DNA of 64,000 bases, from positions 43,770-107,769 of the forward strand of contig NZ_ABCM01000020.1 of NCBI RefSeq assembly GCF_000170795.1, written 5' to 3'. A program made the position numbers and the translations under genes. The notes below the pieces were generated by a model. That model worked only from the letters and a program-made list of their open reading frames with translations, made no database searches and was not told where the DNA came from. The DNA is from Pedobacter sp. BAL39 (GTDB lineage: Bacteria > Bacteroidota > Bacteroidia > Sphingobacteriales > Sphingobacteriaceae). Within the stretch, counting starts at the first letter, position 1. Each line of letters starts with the position of its first letter. Shown here piece after piece: positions 44,616-53,385 of the stretch.

Positions 44616-46889
44616 ATGGAAAAAGAATCAAATGACATCAGTAAGTGCCCATTTCATAATGGCAGCATGAAACACAATGTCGGCGGTGGTGGTACGCGGA
44701 ACCACGACTGGTGGCCTAACCAATTGAAGCTGGCTATCCTGCGTCAGCACTCCTCTTTATCAGATCCAATGGGCGAAGATTTTGACTACGCCGAAGCTTT
44801 TGAAAAGCTTGATCTTGAAGCTGTAAAACAAGACCTTCATGCGCTCATGACCGACTCGCAGGACTGGTGGCCGGCAGATTTTGGTCATTATGGTGGTCTG
44901 TTCATCCGCATGGCCTGGCACAGCGCCGGAACTTATCGTGTTGGGGATGGCCGTGGTGGAGCGGGGGCGGGACTGCAGCGTTTTGCACCTCTGAACAGCT
45001 GGCCGGACAACGTCAGCCTGGATAAGGCACGCCGCCTGCTCTGGCCAATAAAACAAAAATATGGCCGCAACATTTCATGGGCCGACTTAATGATTCTTAC
45101 AGGCAATATCGCTCTGGAATCCATGGGATTCAAAACTTTTGGCTTTGCCGGCGGACGGGCAGATGTCTGGGAAGCCGATGAGTCTGTATACTGGGGTTCG
45201 GAAACCACCTGGCTGGGGGGCGACCTGCGTTATGCGCATGGTTCTCCTGGTGTAGACGGGGGCGGGGTTTTGGTGTCTGATGATGATGCCGATGGTGATG
45301 TGCACACCCGTGACCTTGAAAAGCCACTTGCAGCAGTACAGATGGGATTGATCTATGTAAACCCTGAAGGTCCTGATGGCAATCCTGATCCGGTCGCTGC
45401 GGCAAAAGATATCCGTGATACATTTGGCAGGATGGCGATGAACGACGAAGAAACGGTAGCCCTGATTGCAGGTGGCCACAGTTTTGGTAAAACCCATGGT
45501 GCTGCGCCTTCAGACAATGTGGGCAAAGAACCGGAAGCGGTAGATCTCGATATGCAGGGGCTCGGCTGGAACAACAGTTATGGCAGCGGCAAAGGCCCTG
45601 ATACCATTACCAGCGGTTTGGAAGTCACCTGGACCACCACACCTACACAATGGAGCAATAACTTTTTTGAAAACCTTTTCGGCTTTGAATGGCAGTTGTC
45701 TAAAAGCCCTGCCGGCGCGCATCAGTGGGTAGCTAAAAATGCGGAACCTATCATTCCTGATGCGTACGACAGCACCAAAAAACACTGGCCTACGATGCTG
45801 ACCACCGACCTTGCCTTAAGGTTCGATCCATCTTATGAAAAAATATCCAGACGTTTTCTGGAAAACCCGGATGCCTTTGCCGATGCTTTTGCACGTGCAT
45901 GGTTCAAACTGACACACCGCGATATGGGGCCACGGGCACGTTACCTGGGTCCGGATGTTCCGGAAGAAATATTGATGTGGCAGGATCCTATTCCTGCAGT
46001 TGACCATACATTGGTCAGCGATGCCGATGTTGCTGCTTTGAAAGCAAAGGTGCTGGAATCAGGTTTGAGTGTGTCTGAACTGGTTTCTACGGCCTGGGCT
46101 TCGGCATCTACCTTCCGCGGTTCCGATAAACGTGGCGGGGCCAACGGTGCCCGCATTCGTCTGGCCCCGCAAAAATACTGGCAGGTCAACAATCCTTCGC
46201 AACTGCAAAGGGTGCTGGATGTGCTGGAAGGCATCCAGGCAGCCTTTAATGCTGCTCCGGAAGATGGCAGGAAAATCTCCCTGGCCGACCTGATCGTGCT
46301 TGCCGGTACTGCGGCTGTGGAAAAAGCAGCTAAAGATGCCGGACATGATGTTACCGTGCCTTTTAGCGCGGGTCGCATGGATGCTTCGCAGGAGCAAACT
46401 GATGTGGAGTCCTTTGGTTATCTGGAACCTGCTGCGGATGGTTTCCGTAACTACCGCAGGTCTAAGGTTCCCGTATCTACTGAGGAACTGCTGATTGATA
46501 AGGCACACTTGCTGACACTCACTGCTCCTGAACTGACGGTGCTGGTTGGTGGTCTGCGTGTGCTAAATATCAACTTCGATGGCTCGCGACATGGTGCATT
46601 TACTGCTCGGCCGGGAATACTAAGTAACGACTTTTTTGTTAACCTGCTGGATATGGCAACTGTCTGGAAGGCTGCATCGCCGGATAAGGAAGTTTATGAG
46701 GGCAGCGACCGGAATACGGGTGCCCTTAAATGGACAGGTACCCGTGCAGACCTTGTATTTGGTTCCAACTCAGAACTGAGGGCCATTGCGGAAGTTTATG
46801 CCAGTGCGGATTCGCAGGATAAGTTTATCCATGATTTTGTTGCGGCATGGAACAAAGTGATGAACCTGGATAGGTTTGATCTTAACTAG
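44616..46889 (+). CDS. katG: Catalase-peroxidase
   Basis: A 757-residue bifunctional haem enzyme that breaks down hydrogen peroxide as catalase or peroxidase. The distal active site is visible as FIRMAWHSAGTYR with Arg98, Trp101 and His102. The proximal haem region includes ALIAGGHSFGKTHGA. The Met-Tyr-Trp crosslink parts are present, with Trp101 and the VYWGSET Tyr segment. The C-terminal, catalytically inactive half (about 440-757) is complete, ending NSELRAIAEVYASADSQDKF. Full length, no signal peptide. The T-tailed hairpin at 46911-46936 ends the transcript. Confidence 0.97.
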   Translation: MEKESNDISKCPFHNGSMKHNVGGGGTRNHDWWPNQLKLAILRQHSSLSDPMGEDFDYAEAFEKLDLEAVKQDLHALMTDSQDWWPADFGHYGGLFIRMAWHSAGTYRVGDGRGGAGAGLQRFAPLNSWPDNVSLDKARRLLWPIKQKYGRNISWADLMILTGNIALESMGFKTFGFAGGRADVWEADESVYWGSETTWLGGDLRYAHGSPGVDGGGVLVSDDDADGDVHTRDLEKPLAAVQMGLIYVNPEGPDGNPDPVAAAKDIRDTFGRMAMNDEETVALIAGGHSFGKTHGAAPSDNVGKEPEAVDLDMQGLGWNNSYGSGKGPDTITSGLEVTWTTTPTQWSNNFFENLFGFEWQLSKSPAGAHQWVAKNAEPIIPDAYDSTKKHWPTMLTTDLALRFDPSYEKISRRFLENPDAFADAFARAWFKLTHRDMGPRARYLGPDVPEEILMWQDPIPAVDHTLVSDADVAALKAKVLESGLSVSELVSTAWASASTFRGSDKRGGANGARIRLAPQKYWQVNNPSQLQRVLDVLEGIQAAFNAAPEDGRKISLADLIVLAGTAAVEKAAKDAGHDVTVPFSAGRMDASQEQTDVESFGYLEPAADGFRNYRRSKVPVSTEELLIDKAHLLTLTAPELTVLVGGLRVLNINFDGSRHGAFTARPGILSNDFFVNLLDMATVWKAASPDKEVYEGSDRNTGALKWTGTRADLVFGSNSELRAIAEVYASADSQDKFIHDFVAAWNKVMNLDRFDLN

Positions 46890-46910
46890 TTCTTGTTAAT
46901 AATTGATCTG

Positions 46911-46936
46911 GGCACCGGAATTCCGGTGCCTTTTTT
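46911..46936 (+). terminator. Rho-independent terminator of katG
   Basis: GGCACCGGAATTCCGGTGCC is a perfectly self-complementary 20-base element followed by six T, 21 bases after the katG stop. It is a compact, strong terminator. Confidence 0.9.
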
Positions 46937-47482
46937 ATTTACGTATAGGGTGTATGTACTTTTCATTGATGAAAATGTGGGTGCCCGGTGTTTCAGTTCT
47001 ACGACTTTATCCTTTGATTGTTGGTAATTCAGCTGTTTGATGATGCAACTTGGCACCGACAGGCAAATCATCTAAGCAATGTCCAAACTAACTTTTCGCT
47101 GCTATCTCGCGAAGTCACACAAGGTTATAGTTTAATGTGCTTTTTAATAGTGTGTTGTGTGTTTTTTTTTCCTCGAACATCACCTAACCGTCACATAAGG
47201 TTATACTCAGTATGGAACATATTTCGCATATTTTTTCGACTTGCTATCAACATCAAAATCCTTAATCAGCCCCGAGGCGATGGCGTCTGATACCAAGTAT
47301 ACTCAAAAAGACAGTTATATGAGATGCGAAATTTGCGTTTAGGTGTCTAGTTCGCAACATGAGTTCATATTTCTCCATTTGATTACATACTCAAAATCTC
47401 CGATACCACACGTGGCACATCGGGTGTTTAGATTTTAGTAGTTCATTTCCCTATGTTAGTAAGGAAATGAATTACTGTTTTT
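46937..47482. other. Long AT-rich gap without a supported gene
   Basis: This 546-base stretch between katG and the DUF1508 gene has no credible coding frame; the longest (47018-47290) starts at a TTG and has no plausible protein. It holds a near-perfect 15-base direct repeat, TCACACAAGGTTATA at 47115-47129 and TCACATAAGGTTATA at 47191-47205, and inverted ATTTCGCAT/ATGCGAAAT copies near 47221 and 47323. It could be the relic of a deleted gene. Confidence 0.5.
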
Positions 47483-47818
47483 CTAGGTCAAATCCACTAT
47501 TTCCGCAGATGAAGCATCATGCTTAACCGCGAATATCCCACCATCTCTCCCTGCAGAAGAAGTATAACTTTCACTTCGCCCGATAATTTCACCATTAGCT
47601 GCTTTAAGATTAAAAGTATAATTTTGATAACTATCTTTCTTCTCATACCGACTGTCATGCGGTGCATTGGCTTTAACGGAATCGATCCCATTTAGACAAC
47701 CTTGCTTGGAGACGTAACCTTCACTGCCGAGAATAATCTCGCTGTTGCCTGATTTTAATCTAAAATAGTACTGCGAATTCCTTGAACTCACAAATATTTC
47801 GAACTTTGCTTTCGACAT
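47483..47818 (-). CDS. DUF1508 (YegP-like) protein
   Basis: A 111-residue protein from the ATG at 47818, made of two tandem copies of the DUF1508 domain. Copy one runs FEIFVSSRNSQYYFRLKSGNSEIILGSEGYVSKQGCLNGIDSVKAN (about 5-50), copy two YTFNLKAANGEIIGRSESYTSSAGRDGGIFAVKHDA (about 65-100). Each has the family's F-x-L-K-A-x-N-G-E-I-I and G-I-x-A/S-V-K. Function unknown; the family is frequently acquired by transfer. It is isolated in an AT-rich stretch. Confidence 0.92.
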   Translation of the reverse strand: MSKAKFEIFVSSRNSQYYFRLKSGNSEIILGSEGYVSKQGCLNGIDSVKANAPHDSRYEKKDSYQNYTFNLKAANGEIIGRSESYTSSAGRDGGIFAVKHDASSAEIVDLT

Positions 47819-48120
47819 ATTGATATAAAGATTTGATTGAACTATGCACCCTATGTGCATTTCCTTCCTACAAGTTTAATTCTTCGGAGAGACCTATCTT
47901 TACGGTAATCCGTATTCGTCATCACCATCAACCAAATATTTTTGCCGGTACTTCAGCAACTTGATAATTATCACTGCGGGCGGTGTACTTATTTAAGTAG
48001 TTATAGCTTTTAAGAGGTAATAGCTGTTGTGCACCTATCCTTTGGTGCAGATTTTGTGATGTAAATTCCAGCTTAACGAGCATACACATCTAACACCAAT
48101 AAATCACAAAAAATCCATAG

Positions 48121-48411
48121 ATGACAAAAGAAATATTAGACAGCAAACTCGACAGCTGGATAGCCGCCTCACCAAAGGGCTCGGGCAAAAGATATTATAG
48201 CAAACCACACCCGGAACTTGACGATGAACTGGAATACACCATCCGCAGAGCTACCATCATTAAAGGTAAACCGGTTCCACACGAAAAGAAACTACTTACA
48301 GCTTCTCTTTCCGATCCCCTGAATGAGAGCAACAGCGATTTGGATAAGATGACAGCCCTACTGGAGGATTTCGATTCAGAATATCAATTGATTTTAGATA
48401 AAAAGCAGTAA
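48121..48411 (+). CDS. Small hypothetical protein
   Basis: A 96-residue acidic protein beginning MTKEILDSKLDSWIAASPKGSGKRYY, without membrane segments or signal. Its second half is helical and ends in LDKMTALLEDFDSEYQLIL, compatible with a coiled coil. No family is recognised. The 302-base gap before it (47819-48120) shows nothing apart from short palindromes (TGCACC/GGTGCA). The acidic helical tail and the coherent frame support it being real. Confidence 0.55.
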   Translation: MTKEILDSKLDSWIAASPKGSGKRYYSKPHPELDDELEYTIRRATIIKGKPVPHEKKLLTASLSDPLNESNSDLDKMTALLEDFDSEYQLILDKKQ

Positions 48412-49067
48412 ACCTTTAATTCTGTCTTTGTTTAGGTCTGCTTACTCATTGCTTTTGAAAGCCTCAGTAGGAGAATGAATCTACATCCTGACAAACCTGA
48501 TCGAGGCAGACAGCTTTATTTGTTTCAAGTGCAATAGTTACAAATGAACCTTTGGTTGATCGAGGGTGTTCTAAACATCCCGTATTTATAAGTAAACCAT
48601 TTTGTATATCTTTGAGACAGAATTTTCCGTTCGGAAATCCTTAAACAAAACACATAAATAAAGGGCAGCATCCCTGCATTCCCATTTTTTAGTTTGTTTT
48701 TATTGTCTGTGATGGCATGATTCAACTGTATGTTCATTCTGATCTTGTTCCCTATTGGCGGTAGGTTCAGCTAACCTTGTGCGTAGGTTGATGGGACCTT
48801 CCATGTACCAATGGTCCCATCAACCTGCTGCCAAACAGTGCTGATGCAGCAGTCAAAACAGCACGAATACAGAATGAAAACTGGACGAAAAGGGCAGAAA
48901 TGCGGAGTGCAAGCGGAATAAATGAGGAGTATCATTTCATTTTAAGCAGATGAGGCCTGATTTGAGATCTAAATAAGCGCCATCAAGCTCGGTGATAAGA
49001 TTTCAAAAAAATAAAAATCTAAAACATAAGGGAATTTTTCTACTTTAGGCGCTTCATTAATGTCGTA
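48412..49067. other. Gene-poor region with a long inverted repeat
   Basis: A 656-base AT-rich stretch with no supported gene; a minus-strand frame at 48525-48737 has unusual composition and no support. The inverted repeat at 48785-48826 is the clearest structure. The region joins the acyltransferase gene and looks like accessory or remnant DNA. Confidence 0.5.
48785..48826. repeat. Perfect 14-bp inverted repeat
   Basis: AGGTTGATGGGACC and GGTCCCATCAACCT are exact complements, separated by 14 bases that themselves contain CCAT and ATGG. No T run follows. It lies about 240 bases before the acyltransferase gene and could be a regulatory site, a terminator for an unseen transcript, or the end of a small mobile element. 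Confidence 0.8.
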
Positions 49068-50123
49068 ATGGGACTAATTAGATTTTTGCTCGCATGCATT
49101 GTAGTTTTATGCCACACATCTCCATTATTCGGATATCAACCAATACCAGCTGACTTAGCAGTTCAATTCTTCTACGTATTATCAGGCTTTTACATGACAC
49201 TGGTATTAAATGAGAAGTACCACAAAGGATCAAATGTTAGCTTTTATAAAAACAGGGCCTTAAAAATATATCCTGTATATTGGCTAATACTGATCCTGTT
49301 AGTGGTCTGGGGCATCTTCGTTTATCTTATGGGACACCCCGGAACAATACATTTTTATGAATATGCATCACCGCTGGGCTTTGGTACCTGGTTTTATTTA
49401 ATCTTTGCTAATATTTTTATTATAGGATTAGACCTGACATTTTTACTGGGTATAACAAATGGAAAATTATTTTTTACGGGTAATTTTCTTCGTTCGGACC
49501 CTAATGTGTATCAGTTCGCGTTTAACAGTATTGCATGGACTGTTGGTGTAGAAATGCTGTTTTACTTAATTGCACCGTTTATATTAAGAAAGAGACTGAT
49601 AATTCCTGTAGCTTTATTGGCGGGCAGTCTCATCTTAAGGATATATTTATCAGCTAATGGTATGCCTGGCCACCCATGGGACTATATGTTCTTTCCAACA
49701 CAGATCATGTTTTTTATGGCAGGATTTATATCATACCACCTTTATGTCCGAATGAAAAAGTACCCGGCAAATGATCTGTTATTAAAATGTAGTTTTGGTC
49801 TCATGTTGATTGCTTTGGTACTATATTCTTACCTGTTTGCGAATACATATATCAAACAAGCTATCTTTTTTGCTTTAATTACCTTGCTCATTCCCGGGAC
49901 TTTTATGCTCACTAGAAATAGCAAGATCGACCGGTATTTTGGTAATCTTTCCTATCCAATATACATTTCTCAGATGTTGATTATAAATATTACCAGGGCT
50001 AATTCCTTTCCCAAGATATTTGGTTTTGGTTTTACAACTTTAGTGATAGTGATAATTTTTAGTATTCTCTTAGAAAGATATTTATCTCGAAAGGTTGAAG
50101 AGTTTAAGGTCAATCCTAATTAG
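49068..50123 (+). CDS. Acyltransferase family 3 membrane protein
   Basis: A 351-residue integral membrane protein with about ten transmembrane helices, matching the acyltransferase 3 family that adds acetyl or other acyl groups to surface polysaccharides, lipids or peptidoglycan. The signature is in the first helices, IRFLLACIVVLCHTSPLFG with the catalytic His in VVLCHTS, then VQFFYVLSGFYMTLVLNEKY, where a Phe-Phe-Ser-Gly-type motif is seen as FFYVLSGFYM. The codon use is AT-rich compared with genes to the left, so it may have been acquired. It is a single gene with no polysaccharide cluster nearby. Confidence 0.88.
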   Translation: MGLIRFLLACIVVLCHTSPLFGYQPIPADLAVQFFYVLSGFYMTLVLNEKYHKGSNVSFYKNRALKIYPVYWLILILLVVWGIFVYLMGHPGTIHFYEYASPLGFGTWFYLIFANIFIIGLDLTFLLGITNGKLFFTGNFLRSDPNVYQFAFNSIAWTVGVEMLFYLIAPFILRKRLIIPVALLAGSLILRIYLSANGMPGHPWDYMFFPTQIMFFMAGFISYHLYVRMKKYPANDLLLKCSFGLMLIALVLYSYLFANTYIKQAIFFALITLLIPGTFMLTRNSKIDRYFGNLSYPIYISQMLIINITRANSFPKIFGFGFTTLVIVIIFSILLERYLSRKVEEFKVNPN

Positions 50124-50234
50124 CTGTTTAGTTAGGTCAAGAAAGTCAGTAGTGCCAGGGGGTTTTTGCGATATTGGGAGTCGCCCGCGACGATAGCGCT
50201 CATTTAACGCTTCCGATAACCGTTGAAATCTGGT

Positions 50235-50242
50235 TATCTTTG
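50235..50242 (+). promoter_or_regulatory. Bacteroidota -7 element (TATCTTTG) directly before the GNAT gene
   Basis: An exact TAnnTTTG ends six bases before the ATG at 50248, placing transcription start at or very near the start codon. The -33 region lacks a well-spaced TTTG. The mRNA would be leaderless. Confidence 0.6.
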
Positions 50243-50247
50243 CACAT

Positions 50248-50955
50248 ATGAGCGATACAATTTTGGATAACCCGATATGGTCTGCATTAATATCAGACAA
50301 TGCTGCTTTTGGGAGCGGAACGGATCAGGTAAGATTTTTTCATTTCGACATTGCTCCTTTTGCTGGTATGGAGTCATATACACCTGAAAATTTCCAAACC
50401 TTATTCGATTTGGTAGAAGACGAACGTGTTGTGGTACTTTTTTCCCCTACGCCGGATCTTGATCCTTTGCCTTTTGATATTATGGATGCGATTCCCGGAT
50501 ACCAGATGGTTTTTGAGGCTGAGCTTCCTGAGGCCTTAATGGGAAGTGATCTGTTGCCATTGACCGACGAAGAAGTTCCGGCGATGCTGGATCTGACTCA
50601 GCTTGCCAAGCCCGGACCATTCGCGGAACGGACAATTAAGTTTGGTGGTTACCGGGGTGCTTTTGAGGAAGGACGCCTAGTTGCGATGGGGGGACATCGC
50701 TTAAAGGCTAATGGGTTTACCGAGATCAGTGCGGTTTGCACCCATCCCGATCATAATGGAAAGGGTTATGCACGAAGGGTCCTCAATACTGTGGTACGGG
50801 AAATCACTTCCGAAGGTAATGTTGCTTATTTACATGTCAGAGCCGATAATACAAGGGCGGTGGAATTATACGAAAGAATGGGATTTTCTATTCGTACGAA
50901 TATGAATTTCTATGTGTTGAAGAAGTCCAGAGCAGAGTTGCGGGATCCAGTTTGA
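50248..50955 (+). CDS. GNAT family N-acetyltransferase
   Basis: A 235-residue acetyltransferase of the FR47-like type, which moves acetyl from acetyl-CoA to an amine. The GNAT core lies in the C-terminal half: LAKPGPFAERTIKFGGYRGAFEEGRLVAMGGHRLK, then AVCTHPDHNGKGYARRVLNTVVREI, whose HPDHNGKGYARRV is the acetyl-CoA motif, and VRADNTRAVELYERMGF. The first ~110 residues are an N-terminal domain without recognised motifs. The -7 element at 50235-50242 predicts a leaderless mRNA. The substrate is unknown. Confidence 0.92.
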   Translation: MSDTILDNPIWSALISDNAAFGSGTDQVRFFHFDIAPFAGMESYTPENFQTLFDLVEDERVVVLFSPTPDLDPLPFDIMDAIPGYQMVFEAELPEALMGSDLLPLTDEEVPAMLDLTQLAKPGPFAERTIKFGGYRGAFEEGRLVAMGGHRLKANGFTEISAVCTHPDHNGKGYARRVLNTVVREITSEGNVAYLHVRADNTRAVELYERMGFSIRTNMNFYVLKKSRAELRDPV

Positions 50956-50981
50956 GGGGCGGTAATTGCAATCAATAAAAG

Positions 50982-50989
50982 TATATTTG
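50982..50989 (+). promoter_or_regulatory. Bacteroidota -7 element (TATATTTG) for the NAD(P)-binding gene
   Basis: An exact TAnnTTTG 31 bases before the ATG at 51020. No well-spaced -33 element is visible. Confidence 0.4.
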
Positions 50990-51019
50990 AAGGTAGTGTT
51001 AGTCAAAAAATAGAGAACA

Positions 51020-51667
51020 ATGAAGGTAATCATTACAGGAGCAACGGGAATGGTAGGCGAGGGCGTTTTATTTGAGTGTTTAAAAAACACAAACGTAAAG
51101 GAAGTATTGATCGTAAGTCGCAAACATTATGAGATGAGCCATCCCAAATTAAAAGAATTGCTGGTGTCTGATTTTTCAGATCTTGACGATTTTTCGAAAG
51201 ACCTGAAAGGTTATGACGCTTGCTTTTACTGCGCTGGCATCAGTTCTGTTGGCGTAAAAGAAGAGGAATATAACCGCATCACCTACGACATGACACTGAC
51301 ATTTGCAAAGCAATTATTGCATCTGAATCTAAATATGGTTTTCAATTTTGTTTCTGGCAATAGAACTGACAGCACCGAAAAAGGAAAAGTGATGTGGGCA
51401 AGAGTGAAAGGCAGAACAGAAAATGCATTGATGAAACTCCCCTTTAAAAGTCAGTACAATTTTCGACCAGCCTTAATGAAAGGAACGGATGGACAGCTGA
51501 ATGTTAAAATGGTTTATAAAATATTAGCGCCTTTGATAGCGCCCTTTTTTCCTCAGAAAACGCTGTCACTTAAGCAGGTTGGTCGGGCAATGATCAATGC
51601 CGTAACCAAAGGTTATTCAAAGCAGATCCTGGAAGTAGAGGATATTGAACAGCTGGCAAAACTGTAA
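51020..51667 (+). CDS. Atypical short-chain dehydrogenase / NAD(P)-binding protein
   Basis: A 215-residue cytoplasmic protein with an N-terminal Rossmann nucleotide-binding fold: MKVIITGATGMVGEGVLFECL has the G-x-x-G-x-x-G glycine motif. Later segments (YDACFYCAGISSVGVKEEEYNRITYDMTL) resemble atypical SDRs and NmrA-like epimerases. It has FVSGN and then a Lys (WARVKGRTE) in place of the usual Y-x-x-x-K. No substrate can be assigned. It is on the same strand as the GNAT gene but a promoter-like box lies between them, so they may be separate units. Confidence 0.85.
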   Translation: MKVIITGATGMVGEGVLFECLKNTNVKEVLIVSRKHYEMSHPKLKELLVSDFSDLDDFSKDLKGYDACFYCAGISSVGVKEEEYNRITYDMTLTFAKQLLHLNLNMVFNFVSGNRTDSTEKGKVMWARVKGRTENALMKLPFKSQYNFRPALMKGTDGQLNVKMVYKILAPLIAPFFPQKTLSLKQVGRAMINAVTKGYSKQILEVEDIEQLAKL

Positions 51668-51910
51668 TGTTTTGAGCGACAGGGGGGAGTTCACCGTCTT
51701 CGCACCAGATCATACTCGTAAAAAGCATCATACCTGGGGGTATTTTGCTGAGACAAAGGTTAGATTTTGATGAGGTTTTTAAAATGTAATCATCTGGTAG
51801 TTAGTTTTTTGTGTATTTTATTGTTTAGATTTTTATGTAGACGCATGGACATTCAGCAATAATGTAAAACTAATTTCTAGATGTTTGCATACTAACCTTA
51901 CAAACCAAGT

Positions 51911-53287
51911 ATGAACCATTTTACTAAGCATTTATTTCATTTACTCATCTGCTTGTTATTCCTATCCGGATGTAAAGAGGATGAAGTTAAGAACAACGGT
52001 CGGGACCCCAGTCAGCCGGTTGTCATCAATGACTTTTCTCCAAAAGAAGGAGCCGTCCGTACAAGGTTTTATATCTACGGCAAAAATTTGGGTAATGACA
52101 TTTCTAAAATAAAAGTCTCCATTGGAGGTCGTGAATTGAGCGTTATAGGAGCCTCTGGCGACAAAATCTACTGTGTGATCCCACGACAGACCAGCTCAGG
52201 TGAGGTAAAAGTAGTGGTCAATGGTGATGATGGAAGACCTGTAGCTGAGCATATATTTACTGAACAGTTTAATTACGAAACCAGGACAACGGTGGGCACG
52301 CTGGTAGGAAAGGTTGATGTATACGGGAACTCTGCGGTGGTTAACGGTACTTTTGATGAAGCAGGTTTCAATGATCCCACCTGGATGCTTTTTGAACCTA
52401 ATACAAATTCGCTTTTTGTGGTGGAAAGAGGCCAGCTGGTTCGAAAAGTCGACATCAACGAAAAGCAGGTGTCCACTTTAATTACCAATGGACAGGCTTC
52501 ATTTAAAAGTCTGCAGACAGCAACGATGAGCTTTGATAATGATACCCTGTTTATTGTGGACGACAATGGGCAGAACAACAAGAACTTTGTGGCTATAGCA
52601 TATACGTTGCGCACAGAGAATTTCAGAAGAGTACATCCATACCTCTACGACCGCACCAGCTATGCCTGTGCACATCACCCGATAGATCATGTCATGTTCT
52701 TCAATACCTGGTGGGGCGGTGGTGTCATGAAAGCTTTTTACGATCCTGTTCTTGGTGGTTTGAATTCCAGGGAATTGTTCAGGGTTGGCGGAAATAACGA
52801 TATGAAGACCACGATTCATTTCCATCCCACGGGAAAATATGCTTACTTTCTGGAGGGTGGATGTGTGTACAAGAGCACTTACAACTGGACGGCCAAAGAA
52901 TTGACCTCACCCATCGTTTTTGCCGGGCAGCCGGGTGTGTATGGTGATATAGACGCTATTGGCACTTCGGCCAGGTTTTCTTTCCTCTATCAAGGTGTAT
53001 TCGTAAAAAATCCAGCCTATGCCGGACAAGAGGATGAGTATGATTTCTATCTATGCGACGTCAATAACCACAGTGTCCGCGTCATATCGCCAACTGGCGA
53101 AGTATCGACCTATGCTGGCAAGGGGAGTCCTTCGTCTGATGGTAAAAAGGAAGGTTACATTGATGGCGATTTAAGAAAGGAAGCCCGATTTAACCAGCCT
53201 AGTGGTATTGCTTACGATGCAGGGCGGCAAATTCTCTATATCTCAGAAAAGGTAAACAGACGGATTCGCACCATAAGTGTGGAATAA
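51911..53287 (+). CDS. IPT/TIG and NHL-repeat lipoprotein, locus 3
   Basis: A 458-residue lipoprotein (lipobox LSGC, Cys about residue 21). An IPT/TIG domain follows (about 35-125, VVINDFSPKEGAVRTRFYIYGKNLG...), then a beta-propeller of NHL-like repeats, including DPTWMLFEPNTNSLFVVER and, near the C-terminus, FNQPSGIAYDAGRQILYISEKVNRRIRTI. Proteins of this kind next to SusC/SusD pairs are usually surface glycan-binding or scaffold lipoproteins. It is the first gene of locus 3, 98 bases before susC. It carries no visible catalytic residues. What it binds is unknown. Confidence 0.88.
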   Translation: MNHFTKHLFHLLICLLFLSGCKEDEVKNNGRDPSQPVVINDFSPKEGAVRTRFYIYGKNLGNDISKIKVSIGGRELSVIGASGDKIYCVIPRQTSSGEVKVVVNGDDGRPVAEHIFTEQFNYETRTTVGTLVGKVDVYGNSAVVNGTFDEAGFNDPTWMLFEPNTNSLFVVERGQLVRKVDINEKQVSTLITNGQASFKSLQTATMSFDNDTLFIVDDNGQNNKNFVAIAYTLRTENFRRVHPYLYDRTSYACAHHPIDHVMFFNTWWGGGVMKAFYDPVLGGLNSRELFRVGGNNDMKTTIHFHPTGKYAYFLEGGCVYKSTYNWTAKELTSPIVFAGQPGVYGDIDAIGTSARFSFLYQGVFVKNPAYAGQEDEYDFYLCDVNNHSVRVISPTGEVSTYAGKGSPSSDGKKEGYIDGDLRKEARFNQPSGIAYDAGRQILYISEKVNRRIRTISVE

Positions 53288-53385
53288 TACCATCGTCATT
53301 TAACAGATTTTTCAGAAAAACTCCCGCTGCTGCCCATGGATGAACGCTTCCATGGAATCAAGGCGGGGGATACAAACAAGAACAG

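Noticed and set aside
47018..47290. A 90-codon plus-strand frame in the gap after katG
   Set aside because: It starts at TTG and the residue pattern is not protein-like (runs such as CCVFFFPRTSP); no promoter or homologous feature is seen.
48525..48737. A 70-codon minus-strand frame before the acyltransferase
   Set aside because: The composition is odd, the frame is in AT-rich DNA where chance frames are common, and no signal supports it.
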